Shown: piece after piece, positions 26,291-34,430 of the stretch
Layout of the letters: every line of letters begins with the position of its first letter
How positions within the stretch are numbered: position 1 is the stretch's first letter
Assembly (NCBI RefSeq): GCF_023374055.1
Contig: NZ_JAMBEP010000005.1
Coordinates: 1 to 64,000, forward strand
Reading direction: 5' to 3'
Length of the DNA stretch: 64,000 nt
From: Luteimonas galliterrae
Lineage (GTDB): Bacteria; Pseudomonadota; Gammaproteobacteria; Xanthomonadales; Xanthomonadaceae
Notes under the pieces: model-generated
The model's input: the letters and a program-made list of their open reading frames with translations, nothing else
What the model was told of the DNA's origin: nothing
Database searches by the model: none
Position numbers and translations under genes: made by a program

Positions 26291-26920
26291 ATGCCGCTCC
26301 CTCCCCCCGATACCGTCGCGGCTGCGGACATCGACATCGTGCGCCGCCGCCTTCTCGCCGCAGCAGGCGGCGCGGCGGCGCTGCCGCTTCCGGCCGCGTG
26401 GGCCGGCGCCCCTCCCATACCGACAGGACGCGCCATGCAGACCGCGCAAGCGCAGGACGGACGCCACGACTTCGATTTCTATCTCGGCCGCTGGCACGTG
26501 CGGAACCAGCGCCTGAAACAACGCTTCGTCGGCATCGACGAATGGGAGACGTACGAAGCCACCGACGAAAGCCGGCCGATCCTGGGCGGCTTGGGCAGCA
26601 TCGACGATTGCCGCACCGAGCATTTCGGCGGCGGCTTCCGCGGCATGGCGATCCGCATCTTCGATCCCAAGACGCGGCTATGGCGCGCGTACTGGTCCAG
26701 CAACCGCACCGGCACGCTCGATCCGCCGGTGGTCGGCGGCTTCAAGGACGGCATCGGCACCTTCTACGGAATCGACAAGGACGGCGATCGCGCCGTGCGC
26801 GTGCGCTGCCTGTGGTCGGAGATCTCCGCCGCGCACGTCAAATGGGAACAGGCGTTCTCGATCGACGAAGGCGGCACCTGGGAAACCAATCTAGTGATGC
26901 ACATGACCCGCATCGGTTGA
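26291..26920 (+). CDS. Exported DUF1579-like protein (first of a tandem pair)
   Basis: 209 residues. The N-terminus looks like a Tat signal (VRRRLLAAAGGAAALPLPAA, about 17-37), so the mature protein is probably periplasmic. The mature domain begins HDFDFYLGRWHVRNQRLKQR and continues with EWETYEATDESRPILGGLGS, AIRIFDPKTRLWRAYWSSNR, TLDPPVVGGF and ETNLVMHMTRI. This fits the DUF1579-like beta-barrel seen in many proteobacterial hypothetical proteins. The next gene encodes a paralog about as long without the signal. Function unknown. The start is only weakly supported by GGAA upstream. Confidence 0.72.
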   Translation: MPLPPPDTVAAADIDIVRRRLLAAAGGAAALPLPAAWAGAPPIPTGRAMQTAQAQDGRHDFDFYLGRWHVRNQRLKQRFVGIDEWETYEATDESRPILGGLGSIDDCRTEHFGGGFRGMAIRIFDPKTRLWRAYWSSNRTGTLDPPVVGGFKDGIGTFYGIDKDGDRAVRVRCLWSEISAAHVKWEQAFSIDEGGTWETNLVMHMTRIG

Positions 26921-26932
26921 GGAGACCGCCGC

Positions 26933-27418
26933 ATGAACGACATCGCCGACGAGCATGACGGCCGCCGCGACTTCGATTTCTTCCACGGCCGCTGGCAGCT
27001 GCGCAACGAACGGCTCCGGCAGCGCCTGGCCGGCAGCGACGACTGGGAAATTTTCGCCTCGACCCAGGATTGCGAACCGATCCTCGGCGGGCTCGGCAAC
27101 ATCGACAATTTCATCACCGATTGGGGCGCCGGCTTCATCGGCATGAGCCTGCGCCTGTTCGATCCGCAGACGCGGCTGTGGAGCATCTACTGGGCCAGCA
27201 ACCGCACCGGCACCCTCGATCCGCCCGTGGTCGGCCGTTTCGAGAACGGCGTCGGCACGTTCTACGGCCACGACACGCACGAAGGCCGGCCGGTCCGGCT
27301 GCGCTTCATCTGGTCGGAAATCACAGCGACCAGCGCGCTCTGGCAGCAGGCGTTGTCGGCCGACGGTGGTGAAACCTGGGAAACCAACTGGTACATGCGC
27401 ATGACGCGCATTTCCTGA
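26933..27418 (+). CDS. DUF1579-like protein, cytoplasmic paralog
   Basis: 161 residues. It aligns over its whole length with the mature part of the preceding product: RDFDFFHGRWQLRNERLRQR, ILGGLGNIDNF, LRLFDPQTRLWSIYWASNRT, GTLDPPVVGRF, WETNWYMRMTRIS. There is no signal peptide, so it should be cytoplasmic. It starts 12 bases after the upstream stop, with GGAG in front of the ATG, so the pair is an operon that arose by tandem duplication. Function unknown. Confidence 0.78.
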   Translation: MNDIADEHDGRRDFDFFHGRWQLRNERLRQRLAGSDDWEIFASTQDCEPILGGLGNIDNFITDWGAGFIGMSLRLFDPQTRLWSIYWASNRTGTLDPPVVGRFENGVGTFYGHDTHEGRPVRLRFIWSEITATSALWQQALSADGGETWETNWYMRMTRIS

Positions 27419-27502
27419 TCGCAGTTCGTTTTTCGTAGGTGCGAAGAGCAATAGCAGAGCCCTGTAGCCAGACCCGATATCAAACCGCAGGAAACGATAA
27501 GC

Positions 27503-28252
27503 GTGCTAGAAAACCGCAAATATGCTTCGACCCGCCCGATCGTCGAGTATCGGCGCTACACCTTGCACCCCGGCCGGCGCGAGACGCTGATCGACTTGTT
27601 CGAACGCCACTTCATCGAATCGCAGAACGAAGCCGGCATGGAAGTGTTGGCGCACTACCGCGATCTCGACGATCCCGACGCCTTCGTCTGGTTCCGCGGC
27701 TTTCGCGACATGGCAACCCGCGCCGAAGCCTTGCGCGCCTTCTACCTGGATGGCGAGGCGTGGCGAACGCACCGCGAAGCCGCCAATGCGACGATGATCG
27801 ATTCGGACGACGTACTGCTGCTGCGCGAAGTGCGTGCGGGCAGCGGTTTCGGCCCGGCGCGACCGCGTCCGCCGGTCGGCGCGCAGCTGCCGCCGTCGCG
27901 GGAGGTCGTCACCACTTATCGGCTGGCGGCGCCGGCCGATGCCGCTTTCCTGGATCTTTTCGACCGCGCGCTCGTGCCTGCCGCCGCTGCCGCCGGCGCG
28001 CGGTTGCATGCCGCGTATGCGACCGAGTACGGCGCCAACAATTTTCCGCGCCTGCCGGTCCGCGAGGGCGAGCACGTGTTCGTATGGATCGCCGGCTTCG
28101 ACGATCAGGCAAGCTGCGAGCGATACCAGCAGGCGCTCGCGTCGTCGCCGCGCTGGCGCGAACGGGTGCTGCCGGAACTGTCGCCACGGCTGATCGGGCC
28201 GCCCGAAGTGCGACGCCTGGCGCCGGCCGCCCGTTCGCTGGCGCGCGATTGA
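27503..28252 (+). CDS. NIPSNAP family protein
   Basis: 249 residues with a GTG start supported by AGGAAACG upstream. It contains two dimeric alpha/beta-barrel repeats: the first begins IVEYRRYTLHPGRRETLIDL and has FVWFRGFRDMATRAEALRAF, the second has VTTYRLAAPADAAFLDLFD and VFVWIAGFDDQASCERYQQA. This is the NIPSNAP pattern. Bacterial members have no settled function. It lies 84 bases after the DUF1579 pair and 49 bases before a WYL regulator, all on the same strand. Confidence 0.82.
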   Translation: MLENRKYASTRPIVEYRRYTLHPGRRETLIDLFERHFIESQNEAGMEVLAHYRDLDDPDAFVWFRGFRDMATRAEALRAFYLDGEAWRTHREAANATMIDSDDVLLLREVRAGSGFGPARPRPPVGAQLPPSREVVTTYRLAAPADAAFLDLFDRALVPAAAAAGARLHAAYATEYGANNFPRLPVREGEHVFVWIAGFDDQASCERYQQALASSPRWRERVLPELSPRLIGPPEVRRLAPAARSLARD

Positions 28253-28301
28253 ACGATGCGGCGATTGAGTCGCAAGAGGGGCCGCGCGATGATGTCGCAC
28301 C

Positions 28302-28988
28302 ATGCGCCGCGCCGACCGACTGTTCCTGATCATCCACGCCCTGCGCGGACGCCGCTCGGCGATGCCCGCGCGCGCCTTGGCCGAGACGCTGGACGTGTCG
28401 CTGCGCACGATCTACCGGGACGTGGCCGACCTGCAGTTGTCCGGCGTGCCTATCGAGGGCGAGGCCGGCGTGGGCTACGTGCTGCGCAAGGGTTCGGACA
28501 TTCCGCCGCTGATGTTCAATATCGATGAGCTCGAAGCCTTGGTCGTGGGCACGCGCTTCGTGCGCGCGTTCGGCGGCGAGCGCCTGGGCCTGGGCGCCAA
28601 GGCCGCGCTGCTGAAGATCGAGGCGGTGCTGCCGCCGGAGTTGCGCGAGCGCAGCCGGCGCACGCGGATCTTCGCGCCCGAACTCGCCCATCGCATCGAA
28701 ACCACCGGAATGGTCGACCGGCTGCATGCGGCGATCGAGGCGCGCAAGCTATTGCGCTTGGACTATCGGGACAAGGACGAGCGCATCACCACGCGCGAAG
28801 TGGAGCCGCTGTGTCTGGCGTTCTGGGGCGGCAGCTGGACGCTCGGCGCCTGGTGCCGGCTGCGCGAGGATTTCCGCAGTTTCCGGCCCGACCGGATCGC
28901 GGCGATCCACGACGACGGGGTCATCTTCCCGGAAACCGAAGCGCATGGCTTCGATGCGTATCTGCGTGCGGTGAACGCATCGCTTTAA
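28302..28988 (+). CDS. WYL-domain transcriptional regulator, YafY-like
   Basis: 228 residues. N-terminal winged helix-turn-helix (ADRLFLIIHALRGRRSAMPA, LAETLDVSLRTIYRDVADL), a linker (GVPIEGEAGVGYVLR) and a C-terminal WYL domain (LLRLDYRDKDERITTREVEP, WTLGAWCRLREDFRSFRPDR). Such regulators bind DNA and sense a ligand through the WYL domain. It probably controls the upstream NIPSNAP/DUF1579 genes, with which it shares direction and close spacing; that is inference. A paired repeat element follows immediately. Confidence 0.9.
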   Translation: MRRADRLFLIIHALRGRRSAMPARALAETLDVSLRTIYRDVADLQLSGVPIEGEAGVGYVLRKGSDIPPLMFNIDELEALVVGTRFVRAFGGERLGLGAKAALLKIEAVLPPELRERSRRTRIFAPELAHRIETTGMVDRLHAAIEARKLLRLDYRDKDERITTREVEPLCLAFWGGSWTLGAWCRLREDFRSFRPDRIAAIHDDGVIFPETEAHGFDAYLRAVNASL

Positions 28989-28992
28989 AGCT

Positions 28993-29160
28993 CCCTCTCC
29001 CGCTTGCGGGAGAGGGCTGGGGAGAGGGCGCGCGAAATCTCAGTTCGCGTCAAACCGAGATGAAGCGGCCTATTTTCGCCGGCAGCGCACGAATCGACCT
29101 GCGTCGCCATCTGCGATGTCGCGCGCCCTCACCCAACCCTCTCCCGCAAGCGGGAGAGGG
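28993..29160. repeat. Paired palindromic repeat, family D
   Basis: Two copies of the 24-base palindrome built from CCCTCTCCCGC and its complement flank a 120-base spacer (28993-29016 and 29137-29160). The inner parts (GGGAGAGGGCGCGC and GCGCGCCCTCACCC) also match each other inversely. Related sequence occurs at about 35991-36022 and, degraded, at 53278-53430. It lies between convergent genes, between the WYL regulator and phhA. Confidence 0.85.
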
Positions 29161-29183
29161 CTAAAGCGGAAGGCTAAAACGAA

Positions 29184-30071
29184 TCACACATCGCCGTCGC
29201 TGGCCCAACCCTCGCCCGTGCCGCGGGTATAGACCTTATCGCTATCGAGCACCGTGCCGGCCGGATACGACTCCTGCGACGCCAGCCGCGCATAGATCGG
29301 CGTGAAGTCGGGCTCGGTCGCGCTTATCAGCTGCTCGAAGCTGTCGATCACGAAATATGTCTTCTGGTAGGTATCGATGCGGTAGCGCGTGCGCATGATC
29401 CGCTCCAGGTCGAAACCGATCCGGTTCGGCGCATCGCTTTCCAGGCAGTAGATCGATTCGCCCTTCGACGACACGATGCCGCTGCCGTAGATGCGCAGGC
29501 CCTCCGGCTGCCGGATCAGGCCGAACTCCACCGTGTACCAATACAGCCGGGTCAGCGCGGTCAGCGCTCCGGGGCCGATGCCGTGCGCCTTCACGCCGCC
29601 GCGGCCGTAGGCCTGCATGTAGTCGGCGAACAAGGGATTCATCAGCAGCGGCACGTGCCCGAACAGGTCGTGGAACAGATCGGGTTCTTCGATGTAGTCG
29701 ATCTGTTCGGGCTTGCGGATCCACCACGTCACCGGGAAACGGCGGTTGGCCAAGTGGTCGAAAAAATCCAGCTCGGGCAGCAAGCCTTCCACGCCGATCA
29801 GTTCCCAGCCGGTGGCGTCGCGCATGACCCGGTTGAGGTCGCTGAATTTCGGGATGCGGTCCGGGGTCATGCCCATCGCGTCCTGCGCGACCAGGAACTC
29901 GTCGCTGGCGCGGCCGACCAGGATCTGGCGCTGACGTTCGTACAGGCGGCGCCAGACGTCGTGATCTTCGGCCGTGTAGTCGGCCCAGGGCTGCGCGACC
30001 ACGCCGGTGGCGTAGACCGGCACCTTGCCCTTGTCGGTCTGCAGATTTTCGACGCGTCGGGGCTGGTTCAT
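29184..30071 (-). CDS. phhA: Phenylalanine 4-monooxygenase
   Basis: 295 residues, the usual size of the bacterial monomeric enzyme. It hydroxylates phenylalanine to tyrosine using tetrahydropterin and O2. The non-haem iron is held by His134 and His139 in DLFHDLFGHVPLL and Glu182 in WYTVEFGLI. The pterin-binding region includes GVEGLLPELDFFDHLANRRF. The gene is divergent from an Lrp/AsnC regulator, and an 18-base palindrome lies just upstream of its start codon. No pterin-dehydratase gene (phhB) is adjacent. Confidence 0.96.
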   Translation of the reverse strand: MNQPRRVENLQTDKGKVPVYATGVVAQPWADYTAEDHDVWRRLYERQRQILVGRASDEFLVAQDAMGMTPDRIPKFSDLNRVMRDATGWELIGVEGLLPELDFFDHLANRRFPVTWWIRKPEQIDYIEEPDLFHDLFGHVPLLMNPLFADYMQAYGRGGVKAHGIGPGALTALTRLYWYTVEFGLIRQPEGLRIYGSGIVSSKGESIYCLESDAPNRIGFDLERIMRTRYRIDTYQKTYFVIDSFEQLISATEPDFTPIYARLASQESYPAGTVLDSDKVYTRGTGEGWASDGDV

Positions 30072-30090
30072 GGCGGCACTCCTGGACGAC

Positions 30091-30108
30091 TCACGACTTT
30101 AGTCGTGA
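30091..30108. promoter_or_regulatory. Palindromic operator candidate in the phhA/Lrp intergenic region
   Basis: TCACGACT, TT, AGTCGTGA: a perfect 18-base inverted repeat 20 bases upstream of the phhA start. It is well placed to bind the divergently encoded Lrp/AsnC regulator or to hide the phhA leader. The regulator is not proven. Confidence 0.6.
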
Positions 30109-30192
30109 AATCGCGCAAAAAGATTGCATAATTGCGCCAAAAGTGCCGTCATACGCACTATTCTTGCGTAAATCAGAGAATATCGGCTCAAA

Positions 30193-30666
30193 ATGTCGCA
30201 AACCGAGCTGGACCGCATCGATTTATTGCTGCTGGCAGAGTTGCAGCGCAATGGCCGCCTCACCAACGCGGAGCTCGCAGAGCGCGTTCACTTGTCGGCC
30301 TCGGCCTGCCTGCGCCGCGTGCAGCGGCTGGAACGGGACGGCGTGATCGCCGGCTATCGCGCCGAGGTCGATCCCGAACGCATCGGCCTGGGCCTGCAGG
30401 CCTTCGTGCGCGTGCAACTGAGCCACCACGACGCCGAATCGGTCGCCGCGTTCGCGCGCTTCGTCAACGAATGGGACGAGGTCGTCGCCTGCCATGCGCT
30501 GACCGGCGACATGGATTACCTGTTGCAGGTCGCGGTGCGCGATCTCGAGCATTTCTCGCGCTTCCTGCTCGACCGCCTGCTCAACCGTAGCGGCGTGGCC
30601 GACGTCAATTCCAGTTTCGTGCTGCGCACGGTGAAAGCCTTGCGCGGTTTGCCGCTGCCCACGTAA
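30193..30666 (+). CDS. Lrp/AsnC family transcriptional regulator
   Basis: 157 residues. The N-terminal helix-turn-helix (LDRIDLLLLAELQRNGRLTN, AELAERVHLSASACLRRVQR) is followed by the ligand-binding RAM domain (FVRVQLSHHDAESVAAFARF, VVACHALTGDMDYLLQVAVR). It is divergent from phhA, the usual arrangement for a regulator of phenylalanine/tyrosine breakdown, and the shared 121-base region holds an 18-base palindrome. Control of phhA in response to an aromatic amino acid is inferred from position. Confidence 0.9.
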   Translation: MSQTELDRIDLLLLAELQRNGRLTNAELAERVHLSASACLRRVQRLERDGVIAGYRAEVDPERIGLGLQAFVRVQLSHHDAESVAAFARFVNEWDEVVACHALTGDMDYLLQVAVRDLEHFSRFLLDRLLNRSGVADVNSSFVLRTVKALRGLPLPT

Positions 30667-30670
30667 TTTG

Positions 30671-30767
30671 GCTCTTCGTAGGAGCGGCTTCAGCCGCGAG
30701 CTCTTAATCGCACGCGGCCGCGATTTGATGGAAAGAGCTCGCGGCGAAAGCCGCTCCTACGAAAAGC
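30671..30767. repeat. REP-type inverted repeat, family A, copy 2
   Basis: Same family as 10835-10925, with arms starting GCTCTTCGTAGGAGCGGCTT and complementary AAGCCGCTCCTACGAAAAGC. A few mismatches separate the arms. It follows the Lrp/AsnC gene. Confidence 0.9.
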
Positions 30768-30792
30768 GAAAAGCCGAAGCGGGGGAATAGAG

Positions 30793-31425
30793 ATGACAGC
30801 GCCGATAGCCCAACCCCCGTCGCGCCTCGAGCGGATCATCTTGCTTGCGCTGGTGGCCGGCGCGCTGATCTATTCGGGCATCGCGCCCAAGGACCGCCTG
30901 ACCTGGTTCATGGAAGTGGTATGGGTCGTCGCGGCGTTGCCGCTGATCTGCTTTTGCTGGCCGCGTTTCCCGCTGACGCGACTGCTGTGCTGGCTGCTGG
31001 CCGCGCACGCGCTGGTCCTGATCCACGGCGGCGCCTATACCTATGCGGAAACGCCGTTGGGATTCTGGCTGCGCGACACCTTCGATTTCGAACGCAATCC
31101 GTGGGATCGCGTCGGTCATTTCATGCAGGGTTTCGTACCGGCGATCCTGGCGCGCGAGCTGCTGTTGCGGCTGACGCCGCTCAAGCGCGGCGGTTGGCTG
31201 GTGTACCTGGTGCTGGCCGCGTGCCTGAGTTTCTCGGCGTTCTTCGAACTGATCGAATGGTGGGCGGCGCTGGCGTTCGGCGCCGACGCCGATGCGTTCC
31301 TGGCCACGCAGGGCGACCCATGGGACACTCAGTGGGATATGTTCCTGTGCCTGATCGGCGCGGCGCTGTCGTTGCTGGTTTGGTCGCGTTTGCACGACAG
31401 CCAACTCGGCGTTCGGACTCCGTAG
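30793..31425 (+). CDS. DUF2238 (YjdF-like) membrane protein
   Basis: 210 residues with about six membrane spans (for example IILLALVAGALIYSGI and LVYLVLAACLSFSAFFELIE). The conserved polar motifs of the family are present: HGGAYTYAETPLGF, NPWDRVGHFMQGFVPAILAR, FFELIEWWAALAFG and GDPWDTQWDMFLCLIGA. Cytoplasmic membrane protein of unknown function. It is flanked on the left by a REP hairpin and on the right by the third large dispersed repeat, so it is probably a single-gene unit. Confidence 0.88.
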   Translation: MTAPIAQPPSRLERIILLALVAGALIYSGIAPKDRLTWFMEVVWVVAALPLICFCWPRFPLTRLLCWLLAAHALVLIHGGAYTYAETPLGFWLRDTFDFERNPWDRVGHFMQGFVPAILARELLLRLTPLKRGGWLVYLVLAACLSFSAFFELIEWWAALAFGADADAFLATQGDPWDTQWDMFLCLIGAALSLLVWSRLHDSQLGVRTP

Positions 31426-31770
31426 AGCGGGGCTTGCCCGTTGCCGTTGCTCGCCAGCGCTCGGGTTCCTCGTCGCTTCGACATTTAGATTCGAGGCGAT
31501 CGACCCGAACTACTCCTTAGCGCAACGCCGCAAAAGCCGCGTCACCCATAGGCTACGAATCAAAATCTAGTACCTGCGTAAGAAGGTCACCCACGACGAA
31601 AGCCGGGCTGCTGGCGGACTTCAGGCGCGACGCATCGCACCGCAGTTCAGGCCCTTTCTTGGGTTACTTTCTTTGGGCCAGCAAAGAAAGTGACCCGGCG
31701 CAGCCGGAAGCCTTTTTCCATGGCGCGAGTCGCAGCGCCACTGGCCAGGACGCGGGCCTGGATCCCGGCC
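31424..31770 (-). repeat. Large dispersed repeat, copy 3 (inverted, truncated)
   Basis: Third copy of the large repeat, in reverse orientation. The right terminal inverted repeat (ending at 31694, GTGACCCGGCGCAGCC) and the middle of the core are present from about 31449. The other terminus and adjacent 110-170 bases are missing, so it is a deletion derivative. Short hairpins ending in CGCTCTAC are attached on both sides (about 31424 and 31855-31925). The gap 31426-31937 contains no credible gene. Confidence 0.8.
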
Positions 31771-31937
31771 TTCGCCGGGATGACGGCTGAGGAACAAGAG
31801 CAACATGGGTCCCAGCGCTCGCTGGGATGACGGCATGAGAGCAACGGCTTAAGAGCGAAGAGCAGTGGAGCGAGCTGCGCTCTACAGAGCCGGAGCAAGG
31901 GCAACGGAGCGAGCTTCGCTCTACATAAGCGATGTCG

Positions 31938-32243
31938 CTATCGGTTGGCTGCGGTGCGCGCCACCTGCGGCAGCTCGCGCCGATCCGGGCCGCGAACGAG
32001 CACTACTTGAGTGGCGCCGCGCCGACAAACGCGGACGGCCTGCTGCATCAGCCGGGAACGCTCGGCATAAGCCCGGCCGAAGTTCTCGATCCCTGTCAGC
32101 GACGAGATTTCGGCCTGAGAAGGCAGCGCGGGATGCGCGCAATCGATCGTCACCGCCGGTGGCGGCGGCGCTTCTGCGGCGCCGACGGGCATTGTGGCGC
32201 AGAACAAGAGCGGGAGAATCGCGTGGCGGACGATGGCGTTCAT
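31938..32243 (-). CDS. Small secreted protein of unknown function
   Basis: 101 residues with a Sec signal peptide (about 1-22, HAILPLLFCATMPVGAAEA). A mature part of about 80 residues has two cysteines (in TIDCAHPAL and VRVCRRGA) that could form a disulfide. It is basic toward the C-terminus. I start at the ATG at 32241-32243; the frame is open 16 codons further. No family recognised. The gene is divergent from the CadC-like regulator and may be its target, but that is a guess. Confidence 0.55.
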   Translation of the reverse strand: MNAIVRHAILPLLFCATMPVGAAEAPPPPAVTIDCAHPALPSQAEISSLTGIENFGRAYAERSRLMQQAVRVCRRGATQVVLVRGPDRRELPQVARTAANR

Positions 32244-32401
32244 GGCGGGGCCTGCGGCTGACCCGGACGATTTCCGGTGTCCCAGCCTCACGCGTCCGCC
32301 GCCGGCAAGCTGGAGGAAAGCCTGCGGACGTCGCTGGGATGCGATTAGGGCGCTTAGGGAATGCTTAGGCCGCCATCGGCGGCCTCTGCCGTATCGTTAG
32401 G

Positions 32402-34381
32402 ATGCCCACCCCGCAAAACCCTTGGCCGTCCATGTCCGTGCCGGATCCCCTGCCGCTGAGTTTCGACGACGTCGTGATCGATTTCGCCGGCCGCCGCCTG
32501 CTGCGCGGCGGCGTGCCGCAGCCGCTGGAGCCCAAGGCCTTCGCCGTATTGGCGCTGCTGGCCGGAGCGCCCGGCCGCGCCTTCAGCCGCGACGACATCC
32601 TGGATGCGGTCTGGGGCCATCGCCACGTCACCCCCGGCGTGCTGAACCGGGTCATGACCCTGCTTCGCCACGCCTTGGGCGAGGAAGCGAATGCGCCGCG
32701 CTATCTGCGCACCCTGCATGGGGTCGGGTACCGCTTCGACCTGCCTGCTTCGACTGCGGATATGGTGGATAACGTACCCGGAGACGAGCCCCCGCGCAGA
32801 CGCGCCAGCGACCATGCCGAAACGACGGCACCGCGCAGGCGCGCCGCAGTCTGGACCGTGGCCGTAGGGCTTGTCCTGGCGATAACGGCCGTGCTCTGGT
32901 GGCGATCGCCTCCCGGCGATCCCGGCGCGCGACCGGCCGATGCGAATCTCGCCGCCGGGCCGGTGCTGGCGGTGCTGCCGCTGCGCGCAGTCGGCGACGA
33001 CCCGCGCGGCCAAGCTTTCGCCGACGGTTTGAGCGAGGAACTGATCAGCCTGCTGGCGCGCATCGACGGCTTGCGCGTCACTTCGTACGCATCGTCCTTC
33101 CAATTGCGCGGCAGCGCCCTGCCGCGCAGCGAGGTCGCACGGCGATTGCATGCCACCCACTTGTTGGAAGGCAGCGTGCGCCAGGACGGCGAGCGTCTGC
33201 GCATCACCCTGCGCCTGATCCAGGCGGATGGCGAGCGCAGCTTGTGGTCGCAGGACTACGATCGCGAACTGCGCGACATTTTCGCGATCCAGGACAGCAT
33301 CGCGCGCTCGGTCGGCTCGGCGCTGCAACTGCGGCTCAACGTCGGCGCCCGGCCGCAACCCGGGCCGGGCGAGGATCCGCAGCTCCACCATCGCTACCTG
33401 CTCGCGCGCGGCGCCAACGGCGGCCATGCCGCCAATCCGCGCCAGGCGGGATTGGAAGCCGAGCGCGCTTTGCGCGACATGGTCGCCGACCACCCCGGCT
33501 ACGCGCGCGCCTGGGGCGGCTTGGGCGTCACGCTGTGGATGTTGGCGCTGCGCCCCGCGCCGGAACGTTGGAGCATGCGCCAGGAAGCCGAGCGCGCCGC
33601 CGCCACCGCGTTGCGCCTGGATCCGCGCCAAGCCGACGCCCATGCCGTACTGGCGGCGAAAGCCTGCAATGAGCAGCGCTGGAGCGATTGCCTAGCCCTG
33701 TCGCGGCGCGCGGTGGCGCTGGCGCCGTCGGACAGCATCTGGCGCAATTGGCATGCCAACCGCCTGGCCACGGTCGGCTACGTCAACGCCGCGTTGCGCG
33801 AGATCGAACAAGCGCAGGCGATCGATCCGCTGGTGCCGGTGCACAACTTCACCCGTGGCCGCTTGCTCGATACGCTGGGGCGCCACGACGAAGCGCGCAC
33901 GTATCTGATGCGGGCGGATCCGTCGCTCAGCCCGACGGCGATATTCTTCAACGCGTTGTGGCGCGGCGATCGCGCCGCGGCGCGGCGCGCCGTCGAAGCC
34001 TTGCCCCAGGAAGTGCCGTGGCGCGCTTCCGAACTCGCCGCGCTGGACGCGATGGCGCGCCCCGAACGCTGGCCGGAAGTGATGCGGTTGATAGAAGCCA
34101 ACGAAGCGATGGCCAAAGACGGCATGGTGCCTTACGACTTCACCCGCCTATTGCTGCCGCAGCGCGACTACGCCCGCGACATCGACGGCTTGGACGGCGT
34201 GCAGCGCGAAGGTTATGCGTCGTACCAGCTGGTGTTCTGGCAGCCGGAATCGCAAGCGCTGCGCCGGCATCCCGCGTTCCAGGCCTACCTGCGCCGCAGC
34301 GGCCTGCTCGCATTTTGGCGAGAGCACGGTTGGCCGGATGTGTGCCGCTCCGACGGCCGCGACGGCGCGGTTTGCGATTGA
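32402..34381 (+). CDS. CadC-like transmembrane transcriptional regulator with TPR-type domain
   Basis: 659 residues. An OmpR-type winged helix occupies residues 20-112 (FDDVVIDFAGRRLLRGG, then YLRTLHGVGYRFDL), followed by a membrane span at 149-167. A TolB/FlgO-like domain follows (AVLPLRAVGDDPRGQAFADG, ATHLLEGSVRQDGERLRITL), then tetratricopeptide-like repeats to the end. DNA binding is cytoplasmic and the sensing part periplasmic, as in CadC/ToxR-type regulators. The start may be the Met at residue 11. The divergent small secreted protein is a possible target. Confidence 0.85.
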   Translation: MPTPQNPWPSMSVPDPLPLSFDDVVIDFAGRRLLRGGVPQPLEPKAFAVLALLAGAPGRAFSRDDILDAVWGHRHVTPGVLNRVMTLLRHALGEEANAPRYLRTLHGVGYRFDLPASTADMVDNVPGDEPPRRRASDHAETTAPRRRAAVWTVAVGLVLAITAVLWWRSPPGDPGARPADANLAAGPVLAVLPLRAVGDDPRGQAFADGLSEELISLLARIDGLRVTSYASSFQLRGSALPRSEVARRLHATHLLEGSVRQDGERLRITLRLIQADGERSLWSQDYDRELRDIFAIQDSIARSVGSALQLRLNVGARPQPGPGEDPQLHHRYLLARGANGGHAANPRQAGLEAERALRDMVADHPGYARAWGGLGVTLWMLALRPAPERWSMRQEAERAAATALRLDPRQADAHAVLAAKACNEQRWSDCLALSRRAVALAPSDSIWRNWHANRLATVGYVNAALREIEQAQAIDPLVPVHNFTRGRLLDTLGRHDEARTYLMRADPSLSPTAIFFNALWRGDRAAARRAVEALPQEVPWRASELAALDAMARPERWPEVMRLIEANEAMAKDGMVPYDFTRLLLPQRDYARDIDGLDGVQREGYASYQLVFWQPESQALRRHPAFQAYLRRSGLLAFWREHGWPDVCRSDGRDGAVCD

Positions 34382-34430
34382 AAGCCGGCTTTTGGGAGCG
34401 GGCGGAACGCGTGCGCTCCGCCCGCGCCGC

